A stretch of 50,371 nt of DNA from Candidatus Obscuribacter sp. (GTDB lineage Bacteria; Cyanobacteriota; Vampirovibrionia; Obscuribacterales; Obscuribacteraceae), in NCBI GenBank assembly GCA_021772135.1, contig JADYXQ010000049.1:1-50371 (forward strand). The letters are read 5' to 3'. The notes below the pieces were generated by a model. That model ran no database searches, had not been told where the DNA came from, and was given only the letters and a program-made list of their open reading frames with translations. Below are positions 17,593 through 26,409 of this stretch, in pieces. Position numbers and translations under genes: made by a program. Position 1 is the stretch's first letter; every line of letters begins with the position of its first letter.

Positions 17593-18849
17593 GTGCAATT
17601 TGAAAAATTGATTGAAGAGGCAGAAGTCGAATTGAAGGATGCCTTTACGCGCATCGACGCCATCGCCCTTACCAATCAAAAACGGGTCTTGGACAGCTAC
17701 CGTCAGCATCAAATCACAGAAGAATATTTTGCCGAACGCACCGGTTACGGCATCGACGATATCGGTCGCGAGATGATCGACAAAGTTTTTGCCTCGGTTT
17801 TTCAAGCAGAAGTTGCGGCGGTGCGGGTGCAAATGGTTTCGGGCACTCACGCAATTGCTTGCGCATTGTTTGGCAATCTGGAACCCGGGGACACCATGGT
17901 GGTTTTAACCGGCAAACCTTACGACACCTTAGAAGAAGTAATAGGAATAGGCGAACAACCAGTGCGGGGCTCACTTAAATCACTGGGCGTTAAGTATAAG
18001 GAATTGTCCTTAGACGCTGGTTCGACCCCGGCCCAATTGGCGGAGCAGATCAAAGCAGTAGCGCCGGCCAAGCTCTACCACATTCAAAAATCTCGTGGAT
18101 ATTCAGTGGCCAGGCCCACCTTATCTAATGATGACATCGCCCAGCTGGCAGCCGCAGTCAAAAGCGTTGATGCCGAGGCCATTATTTTTGTCGATAACTG
18201 CTATGGCGAATTTGTGGAAGACAAAGAGCCTGTTGCGGTGGGCGCCGATCTGATGGCGGGATCTCTGATTAAGAACCCTGGTGGCGGCCTGGCTCTCACC
18301 GGTGGTTATGTGGCCGGGCGCAAAGATCTGGTAGAAGGTGCTCTGCTCAGGCTTACGGCTCCTGGCATCGGCGGCCATCTGGGTATTACATTCAACCAGA
18401 ATCGACCCATTCTTCAGGGCCTCTTTCTGGCGCCCTCGGTGGTTTCGCAGGCCGTCAAAGGGGCCATGTTGGTGGCTTGCGTTTTTAAAAAGCTCGGTTT
18501 AATTGTCAATCCCGACCCTCTGGCCCCACGTTATGACATCATCCAGGCCGTCGAATTCGGCGATCGCGATAGCTTGATAAACTTCTGCCGCGCCCTGCAG
18601 AGCTTTTCCCCTGTAAATGCTCATGTAGCTCCTGAACCAAGCTCAATGCCCGGATACGCAGATCAGGTAATCATGGCTGGTGGCACATTTATTGAGGGCG
18701 CCACTATCGAGTTGTCGGCAGATGGCCCCCTGCGGCCGCCTTACGCGGTTTATTTGCAAGGCGGCCTCTCATATCTTCATGTTAAGTGCGCCCTTTTAGG
18801 TTCTTTAAATCTCTCTGCTCAAGGTCTCACGCCATTCTTTTCGTCTTAA
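17593..18849 (+). CDS. PLP-dependent enzyme of the Alum_res / methionine gamma-lyase-like family
   Basis: The protein belongs to PF06838, historically named aluminium resistance protein: ERTGYGIDDIGREMIDKVFASVFQAEVAAVRVQMVSGTHAIACALFGNLEPGDTMV, then KPYDTLEEVIGI, and IIFVDNCYGEFVE before SLIKNPGGGLALTGGYVAGR with the PLP lysine in IKNPGG. It is a fold-type I enzyme, cytoplasmic, whose substrate in bacteria is not well established. I place the start at GTG 17593 because AAGGGA precedes it by 7 bases, giving 418 residues; a TTG at 17563 in the same frame has no ribosome site. It precedes prs by 91 bases. Confidence 0.88.
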   Translation: MQFEKLIEEAEVELKDAFTRIDAIALTNQKRVLDSYRQHQITEEYFAERTGYGIDDIGREMIDKVFASVFQAEVAAVRVQMVSGTHAIACALFGNLEPGDTMVVLTGKPYDTLEEVIGIGEQPVRGSLKSLGVKYKELSLDAGSTPAQLAEQIKAVAPAKLYHIQKSRGYSVARPTLSNDDIAQLAAAVKSVDAEAIIFVDNCYGEFVEDKEPVAVGADLMAGSLIKNPGGGLALTGGYVAGRKDLVEGALLRLTAPGIGGHLGITFNQNRPILQGLFLAPSVVSQAVKGAMLVACVFKKLGLIVNPDPLAPRYDIIQAVEFGDRDSLINFCRALQSFSPVNAHVAPEPSSMPGYADQVIMAGGTFIEGATIELSADGPLRPPYAVYLQGGLSYLHVKCALLGSLNLSAQGLTPFFSS

Positions 18850-18940
18850 AAAGTCTCGAATTTGATATTGACGCCCACTTTTGAGACTATTCTCTTTATA
18901 ATTGTGGGAAGTTCAACATTACTTGCTTGAGGATTTGCTA

Positions 18941-19924
18941 GTGGTCGCTCAAATGCCAGCCAGACAGCACTCGATGCCGGGCATCAAGCCCGAGCTCAAA
19001 ATTCTCTCGGGTACCGCCAATCCTGAACTGGCCAAAGAAGTGGCCGACCACCTGGGCATCAACCTGTCGCCCTTGAAAATCAAGCCGTTTTCAGATGGCG
19101 AAATTTACGTGCAGTTGCAAGAGAGCGTCAGGGGCATGGATTGCTTTGTGATCCAGCCCACTTGTACTCCGGTTAACGAAAATTTGATGGAATTGCTGAT
19201 TTTGATTGACGCCCTCAAAAGAGCGTCCGCCGGCCGCATAACCGTAGTAATGCCCTATTACGGTTATGGTCGTCAGGATAGAAAAGCAGCCGGACGCGAA
19301 GCGATTACCGCCAAACTGATTGCCGACTTGCTCACCACCGCCGGAGCTCAACGGGTGGTTGCCCTCGACTTGCACGCTCCGCAGATTATGGGCTTCTTCA
19401 ACATTCTCGTTGATCACCTTTATGCCAGCCCGGTTTTGCTTGAATATGTTCGCGATTTAAATCTTTCAGACATCGTTCTGGTATCACCAGATGTGGGCGG
19501 CGTGTCACGTACCCGTGCCTTTGCTAAAAAGCTTGATGACGCTCCTATTGCCATTATCGATAAACGCCGCACCAAACATAATGTTGCTGAAGTGATGAGT
19601 GTAGTTGGTGACGTCAAAGGTAAAACCGCAATTATGGTCGATGACATGGTCGACACCGCCGGCACTCTTGTGAAAGGTGCCGAACTCTTAGTTAGAGAAG
19701 GTGCCACCAGAGTATTCGCCTGCGCTACCCACGCTGTGCTTTCGGGCCCTGCCAATGAGCGTTTAGAAGAATCACCGATTGAGCAATTGATTGTCACCAA
19801 TTCTATTCCTCACGACATGACCAACATGTCTAAAAAGATAGTGCCGCTTTCGGTGGCTAAATTGCTTGGTGAAGCGATCTGGCGTATACATGATGATTCT
19901 TCCGTTAGTGAGATGTTTGAATGA
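18941..19924 (+). CDS. prs: ribose-phosphate pyrophosphokinase
   Basis: Prs makes PRPP from ribose-5-phosphate and ATP for nucleotide, His and Trp synthesis. Class I motifs are all present: KILSGTANPELAKEVADHLG near the N-terminus, FSDGEIYVQLQESVRG, MPYYGYGRQDRKAAGREAITAKLIADLL, DLHAPQIMGFF, and the PRPP loop MVDDMVDTAGTLVKGA. I set the start at GTG 18941: GAGGA at 18929-18933 sits 7 bases upstream. An earlier in-frame TTG at 18902 overlaps a TATAAT hexamer (18897-18902) that is probably the -10 of this gene. The product is 327 residues. Its TGA overlaps the ATG of the metallo-hydrolase gene. Confidence 0.96.
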   Translation: MVAQMPARQHSMPGIKPELKILSGTANPELAKEVADHLGINLSPLKIKPFSDGEIYVQLQESVRGMDCFVIQPTCTPVNENLMELLILIDALKRASAGRITVVMPYYGYGRQDRKAAGREAITAKLIADLLTTAGAQRVVALDLHAPQIMGFFNILVDHLYASPVLLEYVRDLNLSDIVLVSPDVGGVSRTRAFAKKLDDAPIAIIDKRRTKHNVAEVMSVVGDVKGKTAIMVDDMVDTAGTLVKGAELLVREGATRVFACATHAVLSGPANERLEESPIEQLIVTNSIPHDMTNMSKKIVPLSVAKLLGEAIWRIHDDSSVSEMFE

Positions 19925-20559
19925 GTCTCATTCTTGAAAGTTTTCCCGTTGGTCCGCTGCAATGCAATTGCTCGATTATCGGCTGCAAAGAAACCGGTGA
20001 AGCTGCCGTTGTTGATCCGGGCGGCGACGTTGATTTGATTTTAGAAGCGGTTAAAAAGCACGGCTTGACTGTGAAATATTTGCTGCACACTCACGCGCAC
20101 TTCGATCACATTATCGGTTCGAAGGCGATGAAAGAGAAAACCGGCGCCGCCATTTGCTTGAGCAAAGGCGATGAGTTTTTGTATGACAATTTGCTGATGC
20201 AGGCATCGCGTTTCGGCTTCAAAGCAGAAGCACCACTGCCGGTGGATCACTACTTAGAGCATGAAGAAGAAGTGCAGATAGGCATGCACAAAGCGCAAGT
20301 AATTCATACTCCTGGCCATACACCCGGTTCTACTTGTTTCTGTATGCAAGAGCAAGAGAGTGTACTATTTGCCGGCGATACTTTATTTCAACGTTCAATT
20401 GGCCGCACAGATTTGTGGGGTGGATCGTTTGAGCAGATAGTTGATTCGATTCAAAATCGTTTGTTCACCCTGGACGACAGTACCAGAGTGGTGACGGGCC
20501 ATGGACCTGATACCGACATCTGGACAGAGAAAAAACAAAATCCCTTTGTTGGCTCTTAG
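19921..20559 (+). CDS. metallo-beta-lactamase-fold hydrolase (glyoxalase II-like)
   Basis: The 212-residue protein has the zinc-binding HxHxDH motif (H58-A-H60-F-D62-H63), later GHTPGSTCF and FAGDTLFQRSIGRTDL, ending with VVTGHGPDT. This short form is the YcbL/glyoxalase-II-like group of hydrolases acting on thioesters; the exact substrate is unknown. It starts inside the prs stop codon (ATGA), so the two are translationally coupled. The stop codon TAG overlaps the AGGAGG of the following GGDEF gene. Confidence 0.9.
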   Translation: MSLILESFPVGPLQCNCSIIGCKETGEAAVVDPGGDVDLILEAVKKHGLTVKYLLHTHAHFDHIIGSKAMKEKTGAAICLSKGDEFLYDNLLMQASRFGFKAEAPLPVDHYLEHEEEVQIGMHKAQVIHTPGHTPGSTCFCMQEQESVLFAGDTLFQRSIGRTDLWGGSFEQIVDSIQNRLFTLDDSTRVVTGHGPDTDIWTEKKQNPFVGS

Positions 20560-20568
20560 GAGGTGGCT

Positions 20569-21687
20569 TTGAGACCGAAAGAGACAACGGAGCTTGATTT
20601 TCGACCATTTAATTCTGATGGTGTCTTGCGGGCTTTATGCAGCGTACTGCGCAGCAGTAAGCATCTATCGTGGAATTATGCCGGTGATATTCAAAGTGTA
20701 ATCGAGCGTATCGGTAAAGTATTTGAAGCCGGTCGCTGCCTCATTTTTGTCACTTCGCAGACTCGCTCTGACATCGAAGTATTCGAATATTCCGTACCTG
20801 ACCTTGCAGCCGTCGCACACCACTTCGCCACACCACTGGGCCAGAAGCTTGCCGAACAACTGATTACCAATTCGGACGAGCTGGTAAAAATTACAGACAT
20901 GAAAGAACATGCATTAGAGCTCGACGAAAATTATCGTGAGTTTTTTATTCGTGTCTGGGAAACTTTTGGTCCGGAAAAAAGTTATCTGATACCACTGCGA
21001 GTGCAGTCGGAAGCTACCGGCGAACGTCGTGCTGGTTTGCTGGTATTGCAAGAAAGTGGCAACACCACTGGTGGTTGGAACAAACTTGTTCTAGATAGTT
21101 TGCTGGCCATTGCCGATTATCTCGCTAAGCTGGCTGAAGTGGAACAACTGGTCGCCAGTTTAGAAGCCAGAGAAACAGAGGACGCCAGCACCGGTTTGCT
21201 GAACAGGCGCGGTGCCACAGCTTTGATGGAAAAAGAAGTTGAGCGCGCACGGTTTTGTGGTGACCAGTTAAGTCTGGCCATATTTGATCTTGATTTGAAC
21301 AAGCGCTCACCTGATCTTTATGGCTCCGCCAGCGGCGATGCCATTATCAAAACTGTAGCCACGGCAATCAAAAGCAATGGGCGAGTGATTGATAGCGTTG
21401 GCCGCCTTGGCGTTGATGAATTTATAGTCTGCCTGCCGCGGGTGTCAACCGAAGAGGCAATGAAATTGGCAGATTCTACTCGCAAGCGAGTCAATGAAGC
21501 ACTAATGAATTTGGGCAAGACTTTGCCCAAGCAGCCTGATCTCTGGTATCCGCAAACAGTCAGCGTCGGCCTGGCATCAATGACTGGCGGACGGGAAACA
21601 TTCGAATCGCTGTTTTCTTCAGCGCAATTATCACTGGCAGACGCTCAGTCAGCCGGCGGCAACCTTGTTAAGACCAATTCTGTTTAG
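20569..21687 (+). CDS. GAF-like plus degenerate GGDEF domain protein
   Basis: I place the start at TTG 20569: AGGAGG at 20558-20563 is 5 bases upstream, whereas a GTG at 20563 would be inside it. The 372-residue protein has a GAF-like sensor region (about 20-190), a short coiled linker, then a GGDEF domain (about 205-370, from STGLLNRRGATALMEKE). The active-site signature reads GRLGVDEF, so the second Gly of GGDEF is Val. The guanine-binding Asn of the DxDxFKxxND motif is Pro (DLDLNKRSPD). The inhibitory I-site RVID is in its correct place, five residues ahead. It may therefore bind c-di-GMP rather than make it. It is in one transcription unit with prs and the metallo-hydrolase. Confidence 0.85.
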   Translation: MRPKETTELDFRPFNSDGVLRALCSVLRSSKHLSWNYAGDIQSVIERIGKVFEAGRCLIFVTSQTRSDIEVFEYSVPDLAAVAHHFATPLGQKLAEQLITNSDELVKITDMKEHALELDENYREFFIRVWETFGPEKSYLIPLRVQSEATGERRAGLLVLQESGNTTGGWNKLVLDSLLAIADYLAKLAEVEQLVASLEARETEDASTGLLNRRGATALMEKEVERARFCGDQLSLAIFDLDLNKRSPDLYGSASGDAIIKTVATAIKSNGRVIDSVGRLGVDEFIVCLPRVSTEEAMKLADSTRKRVNEALMNLGKTLPKQPDLWYPQTVSVGLASMTGGRETFESLFSSAQLSLADAQSAGGNLVKTNSV

Positions 21688-21706
21688 TAGACCAAAAGGT
21701 GGAAAA

Positions 21707-22075
21707 ATGATCAAGAAAAATTTATTCTTACTGAGCATCAGTCAAATTGCAGTGTCATTAGCAGTGATTGGTTTTTGCGCAACACCAGCTCTGGCAGAAA
21801 GCGAAGCCGGTGGTTTCTTTATCGGTGCTGGTAGCGAATCTGGCGGCTTTCAGGGTATCGGTACCGGTGACAGTTCGAGTGAATCTGGTGGCGTTGGTAT
21901 GAGCGGCGGCGCATCACAATCGGGTGGTGTAGGCATGAGCGGCGCAGAATCAGAGAGCGGCGGCCTGGCTGAAGTTGGTGCTAATACCGAATCTGGCGGC
22001 ATGTTCGATCAGGGCTTCTCCAGTCAGGCAACTCCGTTTGACCCACAATACGGCATCAGAACTTACCACTGGTAA
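21707..22075 (+). CDS. secreted SGG-repeat protein
   Basis: The 122-residue protein starts at ATG 21707 (GGTGG upstream; the 14 earlier codons of the frame overlap the GGDEF gene). It has a clear signal peptide (MIKKNLFLLSISQIAVSL...FCATPALA|ESE). The mature part is nearly all low complexity: seven or more units containing (E/Q)SGG with irregular spacing of 8-17 residues, e.g. SESGGVGMSGGASQSGG, and a C-terminal QYGIRTYHW. I do not recognise a family. Gly/Ser-rich repeats suggest an extended or surface-exposed structure. It is convergent with the paralog pair that follows. Confidence 0.7.
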   Translation: MIKKNLFLLSISQIAVSLAVIGFCATPALAESEAGGFFIGAGSESGGFQGIGTGDSSSESGGVGMSGGASQSGGVGMSGAESESGGLAEVGANTESGGMFDQGFSSQATPFDPQYGIRTYHW

Positions 22076-22089
22076 ATTCTAGTTTTCAT

Positions 22090-22905
22090 CTATTTTTCAG
22101 ATTGCAGCTTTTGCAATTGCTCTTTTAAAATAGTGTCTGAAAGTTTCAGCTTTTTGGCATTGGCAATTTGCGCCTTTAAAATATCAGGCAACAGTGCTTT
22201 GGCTTCTGCATTTTTTGTAGCTGCCGCATTAAGTTCGGCTAGCTCCTGTGTGGCAAAGTTCGGCACATTATTCTTCTCTGCTATCTGAGCCATTTCCAGG
22301 CGCAAGCGCAACACTTTTACAGTTTCTTCAGCAGACAGGTTGCCTGACTTTTTCAGCGCTTCGATGCGATCGGCAATGCTCTTTACCGCAGGGCTTTTCA
22401 TTGCTTCAACTCGCCAATCAATAACCGGAGGTGAACCTAACATCGCCTGTGGTGCCGCCTTGACCGGGCAGATGCGGCCCATTTTCATCCGCGCAGGTGT
22501 GTCTTCTTTGACAACATCTTCTGTTTGTTTGACAGTTTTATTTTGCGCTAGAGCAGGCAAAGCCACCATTAGTAGTGCCGCTACGGCAGCGGCGGTTGAC
22601 TGCGCTTTGCGCCAAAAGTCACGAATACGACGCAGTCCTACCGGGCAATCGTCGGTGATAACAGTGCCGTCTTGACGCATGTACAATCTCATACATGGTA
22701 AGGAGCCTGCGGCGGAGCCCTGTTGAATCAGTAACTCCGCTTCTGCTTTGCTCATGCCGGAGACGTCGTAAACGTTTTTACTGCACTGTCCACAAAAACG
22801 CACGGCATCAACATCTGTGGACGCCATTTGCTCCCACGAGGCTGAGCACGGAGTGGCGATGCGCAAATCATCAAGGATGCTTTTATTGTTTTCAGTGGGA
22901 GCCAT
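22090..22905 (-). CDS. cysteine-motif membrane protein, paralog 2 (RFCGxC family)
   Basis: The 271-residue protein has an N-terminal cytoplasmic-looking domain with five cysteines: C20 in ATPCSASWEQM, C38 and C41 in RFCGQCSKNVYDVS, C71 in LPCMRLY and C87 in DDCPVGLRRIRD. One hydrophobic helix follows (about residues 100-120, AAAVAALLMVALPALA), then a helical, charged periplasmic part (ADRIEALKKSGNLSAEETVKVLRLRLEMAQ). The RFCxxCxxxVYDxS pattern is found in several environmental bacteria, function unknown; the cysteines suggest zinc or a redox centre. It starts 3 bases after its neighbour 22909-23748 ends, and the two are clear paralogs, so they arose by tandem duplication. Confidence 0.75.
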   Translation of the reverse strand: MAPTENNKSILDDLRIATPCSASWEQMASTDVDAVRFCGQCSKNVYDVSGMSKAEAELLIQQGSAAGSLPCMRLYMRQDGTVITDDCPVGLRRIRDFWRKAQSTAAAVAALLMVALPALAQNKTVKQTEDVVKEDTPARMKMGRICPVKAAPQAMLGSPPVIDWRVEAMKSPAVKSIADRIEALKKSGNLSAEETVKVLRLRLEMAQIAEKNNVPNFATQELAELNAAATKNAEAKALLPDILKAQIANAKKLKLSDTILKEQLQKLQSEK

Positions 22906-22908
22906 GAT

Positions 22909-23748
22909 TTATTTTCCGTTTTCTAGGTTTGTCAGTTGGGTTTTAAACTCACTATCATCAACTTTCAAAATTTGAGCGTTATTGATGCGTGCTTTTAAAA
23001 TATCTTGCAAGAGTGATTTTTCAACTTGCTTGCCGAGAACTGCATTTTGAGCTGAGACCTGAAGCTGTTTGAGCTCGCATTGAGCAAAAGCTGGCACCTT
23101 CTGTTTGTCACCTTCTTGCGCCATTTGCAGACGCAAGCGCAATACTTTTAACTGATCTTCTTTAGAGAGATCGCCTTTGCTTTGCAGCTTTTTAATTTTT
23201 TCTGCCAGGGATTTGATTGAAGCTTTGCTCATGGCTACGGCCTGCCATTTTTCAGTGGCGGCATTGCCTGCTACATTCGGCGCAACCAAACCCGCCGTAG
23301 GCATCATCATTGGTCTGCCACCGAGCATAGGCTCGCCGCGTGTTTGCGCCGGTGCTGCCACTTTGCCTTTTTCCGCCCTGATATCGTTCTGGGCCAGTGC
23401 TGGTAAACCAACGAGGAATAGTGCCAGAGTGGCGGCCGCGGAACTTTTAAGTCGGCGCCAGCTATCGCGAATGCGTCTCAGCCCCACGGGACAGTCGTCT
23501 GTAATCACTGTGCCGTCAAAACGGCGGTACAGCTGCATGCAGGGGAGCGAGCCGGCTGCCGTGCCCTGCTGCAAAAGCAGGCCGGCTTCAGCAGTGCTCA
23601 ATTGGGAAATATCATAGACATTTTTGCTGCATTGCCCGCAAAAACGCACAGCGTTATTGTCGGTTTCGCCCATGGTTGACCATGGCACAGAGCACGGGCT
23701 GGCTATTTGCAGGCCGTTTAGCATGTCGCTGGTGTCGTTAGCTGTCAT
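22909..23748 (-). CDS. cysteine-motif membrane protein, paralog 1 (RFCGxC family)
   Basis: This 279-residue protein aligns along its whole length with its downstream paralog: C19 in ASPCSVPW, C37 and C40 in RFCGQCSKNVYDIS, C70 in LPCMQLY and C86 in DDCPVGLRRIRD. A hydrophobic segment follows (about 98-118, AAATLALFLVGLPALA). The tail again contains the helical KIKKLQSKGDLSKEDQLKVLRLRLQMAQ block. A proline/methionine-rich linker (GGRPMMMPTAGLVAPNVAG) is specific to this copy. Start ATG 23748 has GCGGAAGAA just upstream. Its promoter region carries the dyad repeats at 23866-23905. Function unknown. Confidence 0.75.
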   Translation of the reverse strand: MTANDTSDMLNGLQIASPCSVPWSTMGETDNNAVRFCGQCSKNVYDISQLSTAEAGLLLQQGTAAGSLPCMQLYRRFDGTVITDDCPVGLRRIRDSWRRLKSSAAATLALFLVGLPALAQNDIRAEKGKVAAPAQTRGEPMLGGRPMMMPTAGLVAPNVAGNAATEKWQAVAMSKASIKSLAEKIKKLQSKGDLSKEDQLKVLRLRLQMAQEGDKQKVPAFAQCELKQLQVSAQNAVLGKQVEKSLLQDILKARINNAQILKVDDSEFKTQLTNLENGK

Positions 23749-23865
23749 TTCTTCCGCACTCCTAACATCGATATATTTTGATCTTAGACGCCACCGATTG
23801 CTCGCTCTATAGGATTTACCCTGAGCAAGGCTTTCCTAGCATTAAGCCGGAGCCTAAGAAATTTC

Positions 23866-23905
23866 ACAACCCATTAGTTGTATTTTCCTACAACTTATAG
23901 GTTGT
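23866..23905. repeat. two dyad repeats, possible operator of the RFCGxC pair
   Basis: ACAACCCATTAGTTGT (23866-23881) and ACAACTTATAGGTTGT (23890-23905) are imperfect palindromes of the form ACAAC-N6-GTTGT, centres 24 bp apart. They lie 118-157 bases upstream of the start of the minus-strand paralog pair and behind the TPR gene stop, fitting a regulator or double operator. Confidence 0.45.
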
Positions 23906-23950
23906 AAAATTCCTTAGCCTTTTAAATTCGACAATCGCCTACAACAGCAA

Positions 23951-24850
23951 TTATTTGACATCTGAAACGAATCCCAGTCCTAGAGCTTTTTTATTGTCCA
24001 GCGCTGCCAGTTCTTTGTGCAAAAGGGCGCGGTTGTAATAAGCGGAAGCCAATTTGCCATCAAGTTCAATAGCTTTGTTGGCGTCGTTCAAGCCTTGCTC
24101 AAACTTGTTGAGATGCAAGCAAACTTTGGCGCGGTTTGAATAGCCACGTGCCGACTTAGGATTAAGATCAAGAGCTTTGTCGCAGTCACTCAATGCTTTG
24201 TCGTACTCTTTCAAGCTAATCAGTGCATGAGCGCGGTTAATCAGAGCTGGTGAAAAATCTGCCTTTAATTGCAGGGCTTTATCGCAATCAGCAATTGCTT
24301 CTTTGTGGCGGCCTAGTTTGTTGAAAGCATGGGCTCTGTTGACATAAGCGATGGTCAGTTTAGGCTCGAGGGCTACAGCTTTAGTGGCGTCATCTATTGC
24401 CTTGTCGTATTGATTTTGTTCAATCTCTGCCCAGGCTCTGTTGTTGTAAGCCACATAAAGTTTAGGGTCTAAGCTGATTGCTTTAGTGCAATCTTCAGCG
24501 GCTTTTTTATACTGACGAGAAAGCATGTAAGCGTTGGCACGATTGGCATAGGCTCTGGCGTAATTTGGACTCAAGCGAATGGCTTCATCGAATTTGGCCA
24601 AGGCTTCTTGACCTTTGTGGTCGCCCAGCAATGACACTGCTTGTTGAAGAGCAGCGAAAGCTTCAGGATTTTCTTTACCGGCTTTTTTAGTAACTTTGAC
24701 TGTTTGCACTGTCGTAGATTTGACTGAGCCGACCGCCCATACTGTCTGGTTCAAACCGAAACCGGTTAGCGCAGATACAACTAAAGCGCAGCTTACTGCT
24801 TTCGCTATCATAGAATTCACACGTGTTGCCAAGTCGTCTGTACCTTGCAT
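23951..24850 (-). CDS. exported TPR protein
   Basis: ATG 24850 has GGAGG seven bases upstream. Residues about 14-40 (MIAKAVSCALVVSALTGFGLNQTVWAVG) look like a signal peptide or anchor preceded by a short hydrophilic head. Residues 60-290 form about seven canonical 34-residue TPRs (YARAYANRANAYMLSRQYKKAAEDCTKAISLDPKL...), with the unit A..NRA....L..Y..A..D...A..L.P. The protein most likely works as a periplasmic interaction scaffold. It follows the parvulin lipoprotein gene by 39 bases, so they may be co-transcribed. No specific partner is evident. Confidence 0.88.
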   Translation of the reverse strand: MQGTDDLATRVNSMIAKAVSCALVVSALTGFGLNQTVWAVGSVKSTTVQTVKVTKKAGKENPEAFAALQQAVSLLGDHKGQEALAKFDEAIRLSPNYARAYANRANAYMLSRQYKKAAEDCTKAISLDPKLYVAYNNRAWAEIEQNQYDKAIDDATKAVALEPKLTIAYVNRAHAFNKLGRHKEAIADCDKALQLKADFSPALINRAHALISLKEYDKALSDCDKALDLNPKSARGYSNRAKVCLHLNKFEQGLNDANKAIELDGKLASAYYNRALLHKELAALDNKKALGLGFVSDVK

Positions 24851-24889
24851 TAACCGTCCTCCAGTAAAAAAGCTTTTGAATTATCCCAT

Positions 24890-26383
24890 TTATTGATTGA
24901 CAGTACCATTGCCCTTGGCTTGTCCCGTGACGCCTTTGGTAGCAGGCGCAGAAGTGGTGGTGGTAGTAGCGGGCGCCTGAGCCTGCTTGATTACTTCGTC
25001 GCTCAATTTTATGTCTGCACTTCTGCGATGCTCACGCATCCATTTTTGTTGGGCCTGGTCTTTATTGAGAGCTGAAAGAATTTGTTTCAGTTCTCCTTTA
25101 ACTTCAGAAAGTGGACGATAACCGCCTTTTTGTCTTTCGGTTACTTTGACAATGTGATAACCGAAATTAGTTTCCACTACTTCTGGTGCCACAGTTCCTG
25201 CGGGAAGTTTGTTCACTGCTGCCAGGATTTTTAAAATGTCTGGTGCCATCGGTTCAGACGTATCTTTAAAGCCCAGGTCACCGCCATTTTTTGCTTGACG
25301 GGCTGGCAAATCATCAGAATAAGTGTCTGCCAGAGTTTTAAAATCGGCTCCACTTCTGGCTTTCTTCAAAAGTTCTTTGGCGCTGGCCAGTTTGTCGTCT
25401 TTGACGCGCTTAACTTCACTGTCAAGGGCGGCGCCTTTCAAAGTTGGGTCTTGTTCTTGTATTTGAGTTCTTACACTTTTAAGCGGTCCAGCATCCACGG
25501 CTGGTGCGGCCAGCACTATGTGCGACAGTCTGATGCGATCGCCGTGTTTCATCTTCTCTTTGTTTTTTTCGTATTCCTGTGCCACAAGTTCGTCGCTCAC
25601 AGGAGCATCTTTGGCAATTCTTTCCAACATTAATTTGATCATCTGTGAGGAGATGATTTCGTTTTGAATTTGATCTGGAGTTTCTCTTGATGAATCAACA
25701 AACTGTTTGTATTTTTTGCTGTTTTTGATGGCAACAAAATTGTTCACTGCTTTTTGTTTGAAACCAGCTTTGTATGCCTCTTTCAGGACCAATTCGCGGT
25801 TAACCATTTCACTCAGCAGCTGGCTTTCAATCAACTTGGTGCCGCACTTAAAGGCCAGACCCAGATTGAGCACTTGCTCGTTGAACTGAGCTTCGGTCAT
25901 TTTTCTTTCTTTAAGGAAGACCGGCAGAGTTTTACCTTCTAAAGCTTGCGGCGAATGAGCCGATTCAAGCATGCGTTTTTTCTCTTCCTCAGTTAAAGTC
26001 AGACCGGCCTGGTTGGCCTGCGCCAGTAGCTCTGACATTCTTTCTGGTTGCAAGCTGAGCATCGATTGCAATGAAATAACAGCGTTTTGAAACTCTTTTT
26101 TGAAAGTGCTGACGGTTATGGGCGCACCTTCTACAGTACAAATGACCGTGTCGCCTGGCATCTTCAGCAGGTTCATAGAACTGACAGGCTTCAGTTGTGG
26201 CAAATCATCAAGTTCAGATTTTAAATTGTCGGCATTCGATGTGGATGGCTTGAGGTCGGCAGTAACAACTTTAGTTGTGGTGCCCGTAGTGCTGGTTTCT
26301 GTTTTCTTGGTGCTCTCACAGCCGCTTACGCTGAGCGTTAACGACAATGCCATAAGAGCAGTGTAAATATGATTTCGGTTCAC
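24890..26383 (-). CDS. parvulin-type peptidyl-prolyl isomerase lipoprotein (PrsA/SurA-like)
   Basis: The 497-residue protein begins with a lipoprotein signal (MNRNHIYTALMALSLTLSVSGC, lipobox SVSGC, Cys22). A helical SurA_N-like region follows (about 80-270) and then a parvulin domain (about 275-400): RIRLSHIVLA, ADFKTLADTYSDD, NGGDLGFKD and NFGYHIVKVTERQ. Such proteins assist folding of secreted or outer-membrane proteins. The tail (QAPATTTTTSAPATKGVTGQ) is low complexity. It is followed by the exported TPR protein and preceded by mfd on the same strand. A Thr-rich linker after Cys22 suits a membrane-anchored periplasmic protein. Confidence 0.9.
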   Translation of the reverse strand: MNRNHIYTALMALSLTLSVSGCESTKKTETSTTGTTTKVVTADLKPSTSNADNLKSELDDLPQLKPVSSMNLLKMPGDTVICTVEGAPITVSTFKKEFQNAVISLQSMLSLQPERMSELLAQANQAGLTLTEEEKKRMLESAHSPQALEGKTLPVFLKERKMTEAQFNEQVLNLGLAFKCGTKLIESQLLSEMVNRELVLKEAYKAGFKQKAVNNFVAIKNSKKYKQFVDSSRETPDQIQNEIISSQMIKLMLERIAKDAPVSDELVAQEYEKNKEKMKHGDRIRLSHIVLAAPAVDAGPLKSVRTQIQEQDPTLKGAALDSEVKRVKDDKLASAKELLKKARSGADFKTLADTYSDDLPARQAKNGGDLGFKDTSEPMAPDILKILAAVNKLPAGTVAPEVVETNFGYHIVKVTERQKGGYRPLSEVKGELKQILSALNKDQAQQKWMREHRRSADIKLSDEVIKQAQAPATTTTTSAPATKGVTGQAKGNGTVNQ

Positions 26384-26409
26384 GATTCTATTACTTCCTC
26401 AGTTTTAGT

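Noticed and set aside
18852-18888. AGTCTC...GAGACT as terminator before prs
   Set aside because: Only 6 bp with a 25-base loop and no T tract; it overlaps the probable promoter region of prs.
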